Below, piece after piece: positions 27,206-35,465 of a stretch of 64,000 nucleotides of DNA (positions are counted from its first letter, which is position 1; every line of letters begins with the position of its first letter). Source of the DNA: a bacterium (lineage in GTDB: Bacteria; Pseudomonadota; Alphaproteobacteria; Rhodobacterales; Rhodobacteraceae); NCBI GenBank assembly GCA_016124195.1, contig WGOE01000006.1:310001-374000 (forward strand). The letters run 5' to 3'. Both the position numbers and the translations under genes were made by a program. A model generated the notes under the pieces. That model was not told where the DNA came from. It saw only the letters and a list, made by a program, of their open reading frames with translations, and did not search any database.

Positions 27206-27790
27206 TCAGAGGTAGGTCCTGGCCAGCCACAGGGCTGCCAGTGCCACGATCACGACGATGGCGGCCAAGGCAAGCCGGCGGGCCATCACGTCTGCGATAG
27301 CCGCACCATATTTCGCCATGGCCCAGCCGAGCAGCATGAACTTGAACCCGCGCGCCACCACCGCGGCCAGGATGAAAAGCCACAGGTTGAAGCCGATCGC
27401 ACCGGCGAGGATCGTGACCACCTTCATCGGCGGCAGATGCGCCGCCCCTGACGTCACCAGGAGCGTCAGGATCATGCCGGTGCCTGTGGCGGCCTTGAGC
27501 CGGTTGAAAGCCTCCATCGAATGCCAGAAGGTCAGGATGGGCGCCGCCACCATGTCGAACAGGAAATGGCCGATCATCCAGCCGAAGATCCCGCCCAGCA
27601 CCGAGGCCACTGCCGCGATCAGCGCATAGCGCAGGGCGCGCTCTGGCCGGGCGAGGCACATGGGCAGGAAGATCACCTCGGCCGGCAGCGGAAAGACCGA
27701 ACTTTCGACGAAGGCCACGAGGGCCAGGGAGGCCTCGGCGCGGGGCGAGCGAGCCTCGGCGACAAGGCGCTGGGTCAGGCGTTCGAACAT
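27206..27790 (-). CDS. YqaA/DedA-related membrane protein
   Basis: The 194-residue protein has the YqaA-type SNARE-associated/DedA features: VAFVESSVFPLPAEVIFLPMCLARPERAL at residues about 26-55, GGIFGWMIGHF, and TGTGMILTLLVTSGAAHLPPMKVVTILAGAIGFNLWLFILAAVVARG. DedA relatives are linked to membrane lipid flipping and proton gradient maintenance; the specific role here is not known. First gene of a two-gene unit with dsbB. Confidence 0.87.
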   Translation of the reverse strand: MFERLTQRLVAEARSPRAEASLALVAFVESSVFPLPAEVIFLPMCLARPERALRYALIAAVASVLGGIFGWMIGHFLFDMVAAPILTFWHSMEAFNRLKAATGTGMILTLLVTSGAAHLPPMKVVTILAGAIGFNLWLFILAAVVARGFKFMLLGWAMAKYGAAIADVMARRLALAAIVVIVALAALWLARTYL

Positions 27791-27922
27791 GATTGTGCTG
27801 CTATGCCTATGGGTACGCGCCGGCTTTGGCGGCTTTGCGCGGCAAGGTCAAGGCCATGCCAGCGGCGGCTTCTGCGCGGCCCGGGTTTGCGCTAGGCTGA
27901 GCAGTGGCGAGGGGACATCGGC

Positions 27923-28756
27923 ATGGAATGGCGCGGGCGGCGGCAAAGCGGGAATATCGAGGATCGGCGGGGCGGCGGGGCGCGCGGGTTTGGTGTCGGG
28001 GGTGTCGGGCTTCTGGCCATCGTGGTGGTCGGCTGGTTCTTCGGCGTCGATCTGACCCCGCTTCTGAACGGCGTCGGGCTGCCGGCCAGCGACCCGGGCG
28101 CGCCGGTCGATCCGGCGGCGAGCGAATTCGTGGGCGTCACGCTGGCCGATACCGAAGAGGTCTGGGACCGAGTCTTCAAGGAACAGGTCGGCCGCCCCTA
28201 TCATCCGGTGACGCTGGTTCTCTATTCCGGGATCACGCAGTCGCCCTGCGGCGATGCCTCGGGGGCCACGGGGCCGTTCTATTGCCCGGGCGACAGGAAG
28301 GTCTACCTCGACACGGCCTTTTTTGACACGCTGGCGCAAGACCTTGGCGCGCAGGGCGATTTCGCCATGGCCTATGTGGTGGCTCATGAGGTCGGCCACC
28401 ATGTCCAGGATGAATTGGGCATCCTTGGTCCGGCCAATCGACGTCGTGCCGAAGTCAGCGCCGCGCAGGCCAACGCCATCTCGGTGCGGCTTGAACTGCA
28501 GGCCGATTGCCTGGCCGGGATCTGGGGCCGCGATGCGCAGCAGCAGTTCGGCTCGATCGAACCGGGTGACTTCGAGGAAGCGGTCAATGCCGCCAAACGG
28601 ATCGGCGACGACACATTGCAGAGAAACGCGGGGCGGGTGCCGGCGCCGGACAGTTTCACCCACGGCACATCGACGCAGCGGTCGAAATGGTTCCGGATCG
28701 GGCTGAAATCGGGACAGATCGCCGCATGCGACACGTTCTCGGCGAAAAACCCCTGA
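27923..28756 (+). CDS. Neutral zinc metallopeptidase family membrane protein (YpfJ type)
   Basis: The 277-residue protein has a short, basic cytoplasmic start (MEWRGRRQSGNIEDRRGGG), one membrane helix at residues 24-40, and a periplasmic domain with the zinc motif His155-Glu156-X2-His159 in VVAHEVGHHVQ. Further family blocks are YCPGDRKVYLDTAFFDTL, QADCLAGIWG and a C-terminal HGTSTQRSKWFRIG. It belongs to the putative neutral zinc metallopeptidase family (PF04228); substrates are unknown. Confidence 0.92.
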   Translation: MEWRGRRQSGNIEDRRGGGARGFGVGGVGLLAIVVVGWFFGVDLTPLLNGVGLPASDPGAPVDPAASEFVGVTLADTEEVWDRVFKEQVGRPYHPVTLVLYSGITQSPCGDASGATGPFYCPGDRKVYLDTAFFDTLAQDLGAQGDFAMAYVVAHEVGHHVQDELGILGPANRRRAEVSAAQANAISVRLELQADCLAGIWGRDAQQQFGSIEPGDFEEAVNAAKRIGDDTLQRNAGRVPAPDSFTHGTSTQRSKWFRIGLKSGQIAACDTFSAKNP

Positions 28757-28825
28757 GTTTCACGCTCGCGCGGCCGCAGCGGGGCGTTGACGCGGCAGCG
28801 CGGGGCAATTACACCGCGTGGCAGT

Positions 28826-28909
28826 GCGGGCGTGGCGGAATGGTAGACGCGGCAGACTCAAAATCTGCTATCGCAAGGTGTGTCGGTTCGAGTCCGACCG
28901 CCCGCACCA
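28826..28909 (+). tRNA. tRNA-Leu (anticodon CAA)
   Basis: An 84-nt class II tRNA with encoded CCA. Acceptor arms are GCGGGCG (28826-28832) and CGCCCGC (28899-28905). The anticodon stem GCAGA/TCTGC encloses CTCAAAA, giving anticodon CAA. A variable arm follows before the GTTCGAGTC T loop. Confidence 0.96.
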
Positions 28910-29867
28910 GTATCCAGACATCGGAAATAAGACCACGCTCCGGCCCGCGCCGCGGTCGGAACTTTGCGGCCAAATCAAGGCCGCAGGAAGGCCGCAGCAG
29001 GGCCGCAGTCGGACAAACGCCCCCGGTGATTCGGGCTGAGCGGACCTTGGCGCTGCCATTTGCGGAAAAAGTGGGCGGCTTTCGCTTCAATTGGTGCCTA
29101 TGCCGAAACGAGACGGGGTCAATCTGGGCAGGATTGCGGCAAAATTTGGGGCACATGGTTAATCAACCGTTTTGTTTCTGATCCCGCATCAAACCTCGGG
29201 CAACCCCCGGGAAAACCGGCGGCTTTTCCGCTAATCCCAGGACCCGCTCCGGATTGGTGTTTCCGAATGGTGAACCGGGTTCAACCTGAGGTAGAATTGC
29301 TGCAGAATTGGAGCAGTCATCTGCGCCGGTCCTCCACAGCTTCGCCGTGTTTTTGACGCTTTTTCACTTTTCGTCAGCCTTAACGCGGGGTAATTAGAAC
29401 CTGTCTCGTTTGATGAGACAAAGGCCGTGGGGGCGGTCTGTAGGTGGTGTTGTTCGATGTTGGACGAGACGGTGTAACTCTTTGACATGAGTTGGGTTCT
29501 TTACCCACAGAGCGTTCGCGGATTTTTTCGCGAGCCTTCAGTCATGGACACTGCGCCTCGTCCCACGGTCATCACGACAGTCCGGCGTCTGGCTCGGCTC
29601 GTTTGAGCCGAAGGGTTCGGCTTGTCGCAAGGCAGTCCGAAAATGCCAGGGGTTCACGGATGGCGCGTCGCGATGACGGTCCGTCCGTGTGCATCGGAAA
29701 CGGGGGTTTATCTCTCAGGTTGGTGACGGAGCGGATGATGATGCGTGTGGGATCAGGACCGGAGGGCAGGGCGCAACTGGGCGCCGGGCGTGGCCGGGTG
29801 TTGGGCCACGGGCAGATTCTGATGTGCGTCGCGTCTTCCACGCACCGCGGAATTTAGGGGATCTGTC
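28910..29867. other. 958-bp non-coding stretch before the RTX-Hint genes
   Basis: No believable gene; open frames here are short and lack coding character. The stretch is richer in A and T than its neighbours. It holds three copies of GGCCGCAG at an 11-bp period (28979-29008), the perfect inverted repeat TGAACCGGGTTCA (29271-29283), a TTAA-N7-TAAT motif at 29380-29394, a TTGACG hexamer at 29353 and a TCGCG/CGCGA hairpin near 29516-29532. It may be a large promoter or untranslated leader of the RTX gene downstream. Confidence 0.6.
28979..29008. repeat. Three direct copies of GGCCGCAG at 11-bp period
   Basis: Copies at 28979-28986, 28990-28997 and 29001-29008, separated by GAA and CAG. An 11-bp period puts them on the same face of the helix, as protein-binding iterons often are. 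No binder is known. Confidence 0.5.
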
Positions 29868-31859
29868 ATGAGCACGACCTGCTATTACTACACTGACTTC
29901 TGGGGCAAGCAGTGCCTCGTGGATTCGAGTTGCGTGACGCAGCACAGTGACGGCTGCTGGTACGACGACAAGGGTCATCAGTGCTACGAGAAGCTGGACG
30001 GGATCGTGTCGGGGACCTCTGGCAACGACCTGATCGACTACAATTACACGGGCGACCCGCAGGGCGACATGATCGATCACAACGATCAGATCCTGTCCGG
30101 GGCGCAGCCCAATGACGACCTCGTCTATGCCTATGGCGGCAACGACACGGTTCTGGCCGGGGCGGGCAATGACATCGTCTACGGCGGCGACGGCCACGAC
30201 AGCCTGAACGGCGGTTACGGCAACGACACGCAATATGGCGATGCGGGCAACGACACGCTGGTGGGAGCGGCCGGCAGCAATACGTCTTACGGCGGGTCGG
30301 GCGACGACCGCTTTGTCGGCGGCGTGGGGGCGGACAGCTTCTTTGGCGGCACCGGGCAGGACAATCTGGATTACACGGCCTCGGCCAGCGGGGTCACGGT
30401 CAACCTGTCGACCGGCGTGCTGTCGGGCGGCGATGCGGCGAATGACCATGTCGGCGGCGGGATCGACGGGGTCTATGGCTCGAACTATGGCGACAGCCTG
30501 ACCGGTTTTGACGATCAGGGCACCACGGCCTCCGACACCTACACCAACCAGTTCTACGGAAACGGCGGCAACGACTCGATCTATGGCATGGGCGGCAATG
30601 ACCAGCTTTATGGCGGCAATGACCATGACCTGATTTATGGCGGCTCTGGCGATGACACCGTAGATGGCGGCCAGGGCAATGACACGCTTTATGGTGATGC
30701 CGGCAACGACCATGTGATTGGCGGCCAGGGCAGCGACCTTGAATATGGCGGCGACGGCAACGACACGATCAGCGACAATTCGGGCAACGACACGATCTTT
30801 GGTGGCGCTGGCAACGACGTGCTCGACATCGGCGGCGGCGGGGCGAACAACGACCTCGTTCATGGCGACGAAGGCGACGACACGCTCTTCGGTGGGGCGG
30901 GCAATGACACATTGTTCGGCGATGCCGGCAACGATCTGATCTATGGCGGCACCGGCAATGACTCGCTTGATGGCGGCGCGGGCAATGACACGGTTTTCGG
31001 TTCTGAAGGCAACGATCAGATCACCGGCGGTGCTGGCGCGGACAGCCTTTATGGTTCCAATGGAGCTGACTATTTCCATGGCGGAAGTGCCGGAGACTTT
31101 GTCGACGGTGGCGAAGGCGGTCCGGACCACGACACGCTGGATCTGACCGGTTCGGGTCCTGTTCATGTCATCTACGACCCGACCAACTCCGAGAATGGGA
31201 CCGTCCAGTTCCTTGATGCGACCGATCATCACGTGACCGGCACGATGACATTCCAGAATATCGAGAATGTCATCCCCTGCTTCACGCCGGGCACGCTGAT
31301 CGCCACGCCGCGGGGCGAGGTTCCGGTGGAATCGCTGCGCGCCGGCGACCGGGTGATCACGCGCGACAACGGCATGCAGGAGATTGCCTGGGTCGGGCGC
31401 CGCGACATGGGCTGGACCGATCTGGTCGCAGCGCCGCATCTGAAGCCGATCCTGGTGCGCGCCGGTTCCCTGGGCAATGGTCTGCCCGAGCAGGACATGA
31501 TCGTATCGCCCAACCACCGCCTGCTGGTCGCAAACGACCGCACCGCGCTTTATTTCGATGAGCACGAGGTTCTGGTCGCGGCCAAGCATCTTGTCTCGCC
31601 CAAGGGTGTGCAGGCGATCGACGCGGCGGGTGTCAGCTATATCCACTTCATGTGCGAACGCCATGAGGTCGTTCTGTCGAACGGCGCCTGGACCGAGACC
31701 TTCCAGCCCGGTGACTTCACGCTCAAGGGCATGGGCAACGCGCAACGTGGCGAAATCTTCGAGCTTTTCCCCGAACTGAAGACCGAAACCGGTCTTGAGA
31801 ACTATGTGGCCGCGCGAAAGACGCTCAAGCGTCATGAGGCGGCGTTACTGGTGCGCTGA
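29868..31859 (+). CDS. RTX calcium-binding protein with C-terminal Hint domain and cysteine-rich head
   Basis: The 663-residue protein has three parts. Residues 1-42 are a head with five cysteines (5, 16, 22, 30, 39) and many Tyr/Trp. Residues about 55-440 are hemolysin-type nonapeptide repeats of the form GGxGNDxLx, which bind calcium and fold outside the cell. Residues about 471-663 are a Hint_2 domain beginning at Cys471 (CFTPGTLIATPRGEVPVESLRAGD) with SPNHRLLV as the catalytic histidine block. RTX proteins of this kind leave by type I secretion; no secretion genes are in the window. AGGGGA lies 6 bases before the ATG. The head is unusual, since RTX proteins generally avoid cysteine. Confidence 0.9.
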   Translation: MSTTCYYYTDFWGKQCLVDSSCVTQHSDGCWYDDKGHQCYEKLDGIVSGTSGNDLIDYNYTGDPQGDMIDHNDQILSGAQPNDDLVYAYGGNDTVLAGAGNDIVYGGDGHDSLNGGYGNDTQYGDAGNDTLVGAAGSNTSYGGSGDDRFVGGVGADSFFGGTGQDNLDYTASASGVTVNLSTGVLSGGDAANDHVGGGIDGVYGSNYGDSLTGFDDQGTTASDTYTNQFYGNGGNDSIYGMGGNDQLYGGNDHDLIYGGSGDDTVDGGQGNDTLYGDAGNDHVIGGQGSDLEYGGDGNDTISDNSGNDTIFGGAGNDVLDIGGGGANNDLVHGDEGDDTLFGGAGNDTLFGDAGNDLIYGGTGNDSLDGGAGNDTVFGSEGNDQITGGAGADSLYGSNGADYFHGGSAGDFVDGGEGGPDHDTLDLTGSGPVHVIYDPTNSENGTVQFLDATDHHVTGTMTFQNIENVIPCFTPGTLIATPRGEVPVESLRAGDRVITRDNGMQEIAWVGRRDMGWTDLVAAPHLKPILVRAGSLGNGLPEQDMIVSPNHRLLVANDRTALYFDEHEVLVAAKHLVSPKGVQAIDAAGVSYIHFMCERHEVVLSNGAWTETFQPGDFTLKGMGNAQRGEIFELFPELKTETGLENYVAARKTLKRHEAALLVR

Positions 31860-31898
31860 CAAGGTTATGCAGCTGGTCGGGGATTGCCCCGGCCCTTG

Positions 31899-31929
31899 AA
31901 AAAAGGGGGGCTTTTGCCTCCCTTTTTTT
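31899..31929 (+). terminator. Rho-independent terminator after the first RTX-Hint gene
   Basis: AAAAAAGGGGGG (31899-31910), loop CTTTTG, then CCTCCC (31917-31922) running into seven T. The A-run pairing with the T-run makes it usable in both directions. It separates the first RTX gene from the second. Confidence 0.85.
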
Positions 31930-32080
31930 CATGCTGCCCCGACACTGCGGCACGATTGTGGCGGCCGCCCTGATTGTGCCGTATTCAGGCCCCGCCTGAC
32001 CCGCAGTCCGCGCAAACCGGTCATATTTTCAGAAAAGTTGCGTCGTATGCGCGACATCAGGCAATGAAAGTCTTGAAGAT

Positions 32081-34810
32081 ATGGCCAACTATGGCGGCGG
32101 CGCGGGCAATGACACTCTGACCGGCGGCAACAAGTCCGATGTGATCACCGGCGCGGGCGGCAACGATGTGCTGTCGGGCATGGGCGGCAACGACACGATC
32201 TACGGCGGCGATGGCAACGACACGCTGGATGGCGGCATCGGCAACGACAGCCTGCTTGGTGAAGCGGGCGATGACACGTTCAAGCTGACCGACAGTTTCG
32301 GCAGAGACACGATCGTCGGCGGCGAGACCTCCGAGGTTCACGGCGACACGGTCGATGCCAGCTCTCTCAGTGCGGCCGTGACGGTCAACCTGACCGGATC
32401 AGAGGCGGGCAGCCTGTCGGACGGCACCAGCACCGCGAGCTTCAGCCAGATCGAGAATTTCGTCCTGACCGGGCAGAGCGACAGTTTCAACGCGGCCAAT
32501 GCCACGCTGGCCGTCAATGTCGATGGTGGGGCCGGCAATGATACGCTGGTCGGCAGTACGGCCGCCGACACGCTGATGGGCGGCACGGGCGATGACAGCA
32601 TCGCTTCGGGCGCCGGCAACGATCTGGTCTATGGCGGCGACGGCAACGACAGGATCTCGACCGGCGGCGGGATAAACACGGTCTACGGCGGCGCTGGCAA
32701 CGATGTCATCAGCGCCGGCAATGACACTTTGGCAAGCCACGGCAGCGCGCTCTACGGCGATGCCGGAGCCGACACGATCAGCGGCGCCAACACCAACGAC
32801 ACGATCGACGGCGGCTCGGGCGCGGATTCCCTGATGGGCAATGGCGGCAACGACGTCATCTATGGCGGTCAGGGTGCGGCGATCGGCACGACCTATATCA
32901 CAAACGGCACTTTCTCGGCCGGGGGGGCAGGCTGGAGCGGCACCGACCTCGAGACGAACTACACCGAGGGCGCCTATCTCGGCAACGGCTCGACCAACAA
33001 CGTGGCCGAGATGGACGGCAATTCCGGCGCCACGACCGTCATGCAGCAAAGCTTCGTGGTCGAAGGCGCGCAGACGGCCCAGCTGACGCTGCGGTCGGTG
33101 GTGCGCACCCAGGCCACGGTCGGGGTTGACGGGTTCAAGGCCGAAATCGTCGACAGTTCGGGCAATGTCATCAGTTCGACGACGATCCTGCCCACCTCCA
33201 ACACGACCTGGGCCAATTACACGGTCAACTTCACCTTCCCGGCCGCCGGCACCTATTCGCTGCGCCTGACCGAGGTCGGCAACGATGACAGTCTTGGCGC
33301 GATTGTCGATGACATCCAGATCACCTCGACCAGCGTCGGCGCCGATGTGTCGGCCGACACGCTCTACGGTGGCGACGGCGATGACACGCTTTATGGCATG
33401 GGCGGCCATGATGTGCTGAGCGGCGATGCCGGCAATGACCTGCTGTACGGCGGGGATGGCAATGACACCGTCTCGGGCGGCGATGGCAACGACACGCTTT
33501 ATGGCGACGCGAGCAATGACTCGCTCAGCGGCAATGCGGGCAACGACCAGATCTATGGCGGGACCGGCGATGACACGCTGAGCGGCGGCTCTGGCGACGA
33601 CACGCTGAGCGGCGATGCCGGCAATGACCTTGCCTATGGCGGCGACGGCAATGACGTGCTGAGCGGCGGAGACGGCAATGACACGCTGTATGGCGATGCC
33701 GGTGACGACACGCTCGGCGGCGATGCCGGCAATGATGCGCTTTATGGCGGGGCGGGGGCCGACAGCCTGGACGGCGGGACGGGCAACGACCTGCTGGATG
33801 GCGGCAGCGAGGCCGACACGCTGATCGGCGGCAGCGGCGATGACACGCTTTACGGTGGCGACGGCAATGACGCGCTTTACGGCGGCGATGGCAATGACGT
33901 GCTGTACGGCGGCAACGGCACCAACATCCTGTCGGGCGGGGCCGGCGACGACACGATCCATGGCAATGCCAATGACGAATATTTCGCGGCCGAGGCCGGC
34001 AACGATGTCCTCTATGGCGGCGATGGCAATGACACGTTTCAGGGCGGCATCGGCGATACGGTCGATGGCGGCGCGGGGTTCCACGACACGCTCGACCTGT
34101 CGGCCTGGGGCTGGGCGCATACCAATGTGCTTTACGATGCCAATCCGCAGAACGGCACGGTGCAGTTTCTGGATGCCGGCGGCCATGTCGTGGGCAGCAT
34201 GGCCTTCTCCAATATCGAGAAGGTCATCCCCTGTTTCACGCTGGGCACACTGATCGCCACCGCGCGCGGGCCGGTCCCGGTCGAGGATCTGCGGCCGGGC
34301 GATCTGGTCGAGACGCTGGATCACGGGGCGCAGCCCCTGCGCTGGATCGGCCGGCGCGAGGTGTCACTGGCCGATCTGATCGTCCAGCCCAGCCTGCGCC
34401 CGATCCGGATCGGGGCTGGGGCGCTGGGACAGGGGTTGCCTTGCCGGGCCCTGATGGTCTCGGCCCAGCACCGCATGCTGATCGAAGCGGGCCGGGCCGA
34501 GATGCTGTTCGGCGAGGCGCAGGTTCTGGTCGCCGCGCGCCATCTGACCGGCCTGGCCGATGTGGCGCAGGTCTTTCCCGCCGGGGTGACCTATCTGCAT
34601 CTGCTGTTCGACGCGCACGAGATTGTCGCGGCCGAAGGAGCGTGGAGCGAAAGCTTCCAGCCAGCCAGCCGCACGCTGGCTGACATGGACGCCGACCAGC
34701 GCGCCGAGATCGACGCGCTGTTCCCCGACCTCTCGCGGCAGGTCGAGGGTTTTGCCGCCGCACGGCCGACGTTGAAGGCTCACGAAGTGCGGGTCTTGCT
34801 GACGGCCTGA
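32081..34810 (+). CDS. Large RTX calcium-binding protein with Hint domain
   Basis: The 909-residue protein starts directly in RTX repeats (residues about 3-70). A non-repeat stretch follows, then more repeats to about 265, and a beta-sandwich-like module at about 270-420 ([19 protein letters not shown]...VDDIQITS) that resembles carbohydrate-binding or jelly-roll domains. A long repeat block runs to about 665, and a Hint_2 domain starts at Cys718 ([19 protein letters not shown]), with VSAQHRMLI as histidine block. Where the first protein has CFTPGT, this has CFTLGT. It lies 221 bp downstream of the first RTX-Hint gene behind a terminator, so it probably has its own promoter. The ribosome binding site (TTGAAGAT) is weak. 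Its end overlaps the convergent nucleotidyltransferase gene by 31 bp. Confidence 0.9.
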   Translation: MANYGGGAGNDTLTGGNKSDVITGAGGNDVLSGMGGNDTIYGGDGNDTLDGGIGNDSLLGEAGDDTFKLTDSFGRDTIVGGETSEVHGDTVDASSLSAAVTVNLTGSEAGSLSDGTSTASFSQIENFVLTGQSDSFNAANATLAVNVDGGAGNDTLVGSTAADTLMGGTGDDSIASGAGNDLVYGGDGNDRISTGGGINTVYGGAGNDVISAGNDTLASHGSALYGDAGADTISGANTNDTIDGGSGADSLMGNGGNDVIYGGQGAAIGTTYITNGTFSAGGAGWSGTDLETNYTEGAYLGNGSTNNVAEMDGNSGATTVMQQSFVVEGAQTAQLTLRSVVRTQATVGVDGFKAEIVDSSGNVISSTTILPTSNTTWANYTVNFTFPAAGTYSLRLTEVGNDDSLGAIVDDIQITSTSVGADVSADTLYGGDGDDTLYGMGGHDVLSGDAGNDLLYGGDGNDTVSGGDGNDTLYGDASNDSLSGNAGNDQIYGGTGDDTLSGGSGDDTLSGDAGNDLAYGGDGNDVLSGGDGNDTLYGDAGDDTLGGDAGNDALYGGAGADSLDGGTGNDLLDGGSEADTLIGGSGDDTLYGGDGNDALYGGDGNDVLYGGNGTNILSGGAGDDTIHGNANDEYFAAEAGNDVLYGGDGNDTFQGGIGDTVDGGAGFHDTLDLSAWGWAHTNVLYDANPQNGTVQFLDAGGHVVGSMAFSNIEKVIPCFTLGTLIATARGPVPVEDLRPGDLVETLDHGAQPLRWIGRREVSLADLIVQPSLRPIRIGAGALGQGLPCRALMVSAQHRMLIEAGRAEMLFGEAQVLVAARHLTGLADVAQVFPAGVTYLHLLFDAHEIVAAEGAWSESFQPASRTLADMDADQRAEIDALFPDLSRQVEGFAAARPTLKAHEVRVLLTA

Positions 34811-35385
34811 CGCCAGGCGGCCCAGGCCTCGGGCGTGTCGAGATCGGTCAGGGCATGGGCCTCGGGCAGGGGGATCAGGCGGATGCGGTCCTTGTGGGCC
34901 TGCAGGATCGACCGCGCGCCCTCGTCTCCGGTCAGATGGGCGAATGCGGGCAGAAGGTCGGCGGGAAAAAGGACCGGGTGGCCGGGCGTGCCGTCCTCGG
35001 CCGTGGCCCGAATGATGGCGTCGGGGGCAGCCTCGCCGGCCGCGATGACGCGGGCGAGGTCGTCGGGCGCAAGGTCCGGCATGTCGGCAGGCAGGATCAT
35101 CAGGCAGCCGCGATCAATCGCGGCTGCTGCACCGCGCAGGGAGACGGAGAGTCCGCTGTGCGCCTGAGGGATCTCGATCGTGGCAAGCGGCAGGCCGTGG
35201 AGCACCGCGGCGCGTGCCGCATCGCCGGGGCGCAGGGTGACGAGGACCGCCGGGTGGGTTGCCAGCGCGGTCAGGGCGGTGCGGCGCAAGAGGGGCACGC
35301 CGTCGATCGGGATCAGAAGCTTGTCGGTGCCGCGCATCCGGGTCGAAGCACCGGCGGCGGGGATCAGGATGGTCAGGTCTGCCAT
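34780..35385 (-). CDS. MobA-like NTP transferase (molybdenum cofactor nucleotidyltransferase family)
   Basis: The 201-residue protein has the nucleotide-binding signature of this fold at its start ([30 protein letters not shown]), then [17 protein letters not shown] (metal-binding Asp) and [18 protein letters not shown]. This matches the MocA/MobA-like group that adds CMP or GMP to molybdopterin, although other NTP-transferase roles are possible. The ATG at 35385 ([12 protein letters not shown]) was chosen as the family start. A copy of palindromic repeat family A lies inside the gene and encodes AAIDRGC without breaking the frame. Confidence 0.87.
   Translation of the reverse strand: MADLTILIPAAGASTRMRGTDKLLIPIDGVPLLRRTALTALATHPAVLVTLRPGDAARAAVLHGLPLATIEIPQAHSGLSVSLRGAAAAIDRGCLMILPADMPDLAPDDLARVIAAGEAAPDAIIRATAEDGTPGHPVLFPADLLPAFAHLTGDEGARSILQAHKDRIRLIPLPEAHALTDLDTPEAWAAWRQAVSKTRTS
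35103..35125. repeat. Palindromic repeat family A, copy 2, inside a coding sequence
   Basis: Exact 23-base match to 12206-12228. Here it lies within the MobA-like gene, where on the minus strand it reads in frame as Ala-Ala-Ile-Asp-Arg-Gly-Cys. Confidence 0.85.
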
Positions 35386-35465
35386 GGCTCTGCCCTTAGA
35401 CCAAAGGCGCGGCATGGGGCCACACCCCTTGCCGCGCCGCGGTGTATTTCCGCCTGACGGAAAGA

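Noticed and set aside
29380-29394. TTAA-N7-TAAT, similar to a CtrA box
   Set aside because: The second half differs from TTAA and an A/T-rich region will produce such matches by chance; not listed as a site.
29492-29857. 121-residue frame just before the RTX gene
   Set aside because: Arg/Ser/His-rich, no ribosome binding site of note and no domain; judged non-coding leader.
30100-34060. Repetitive stretch that could look like a CRISPR array
   Set aside because: The period is 27 bases with gradual variation and an open frame coding GGxGxDxLx repeats, as expected for RTX proteins; there are no uniform repeats, spacers or cas genes.
29715-34324. Very long minus-strand frames opposite the RTX genes (706 and 641 residues)
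   Set aside because: The RTX repeats make an antisense frame with repeated Val/Ala/Ile patterns. This is an echo of the nonapeptide periodicity and not a protein.
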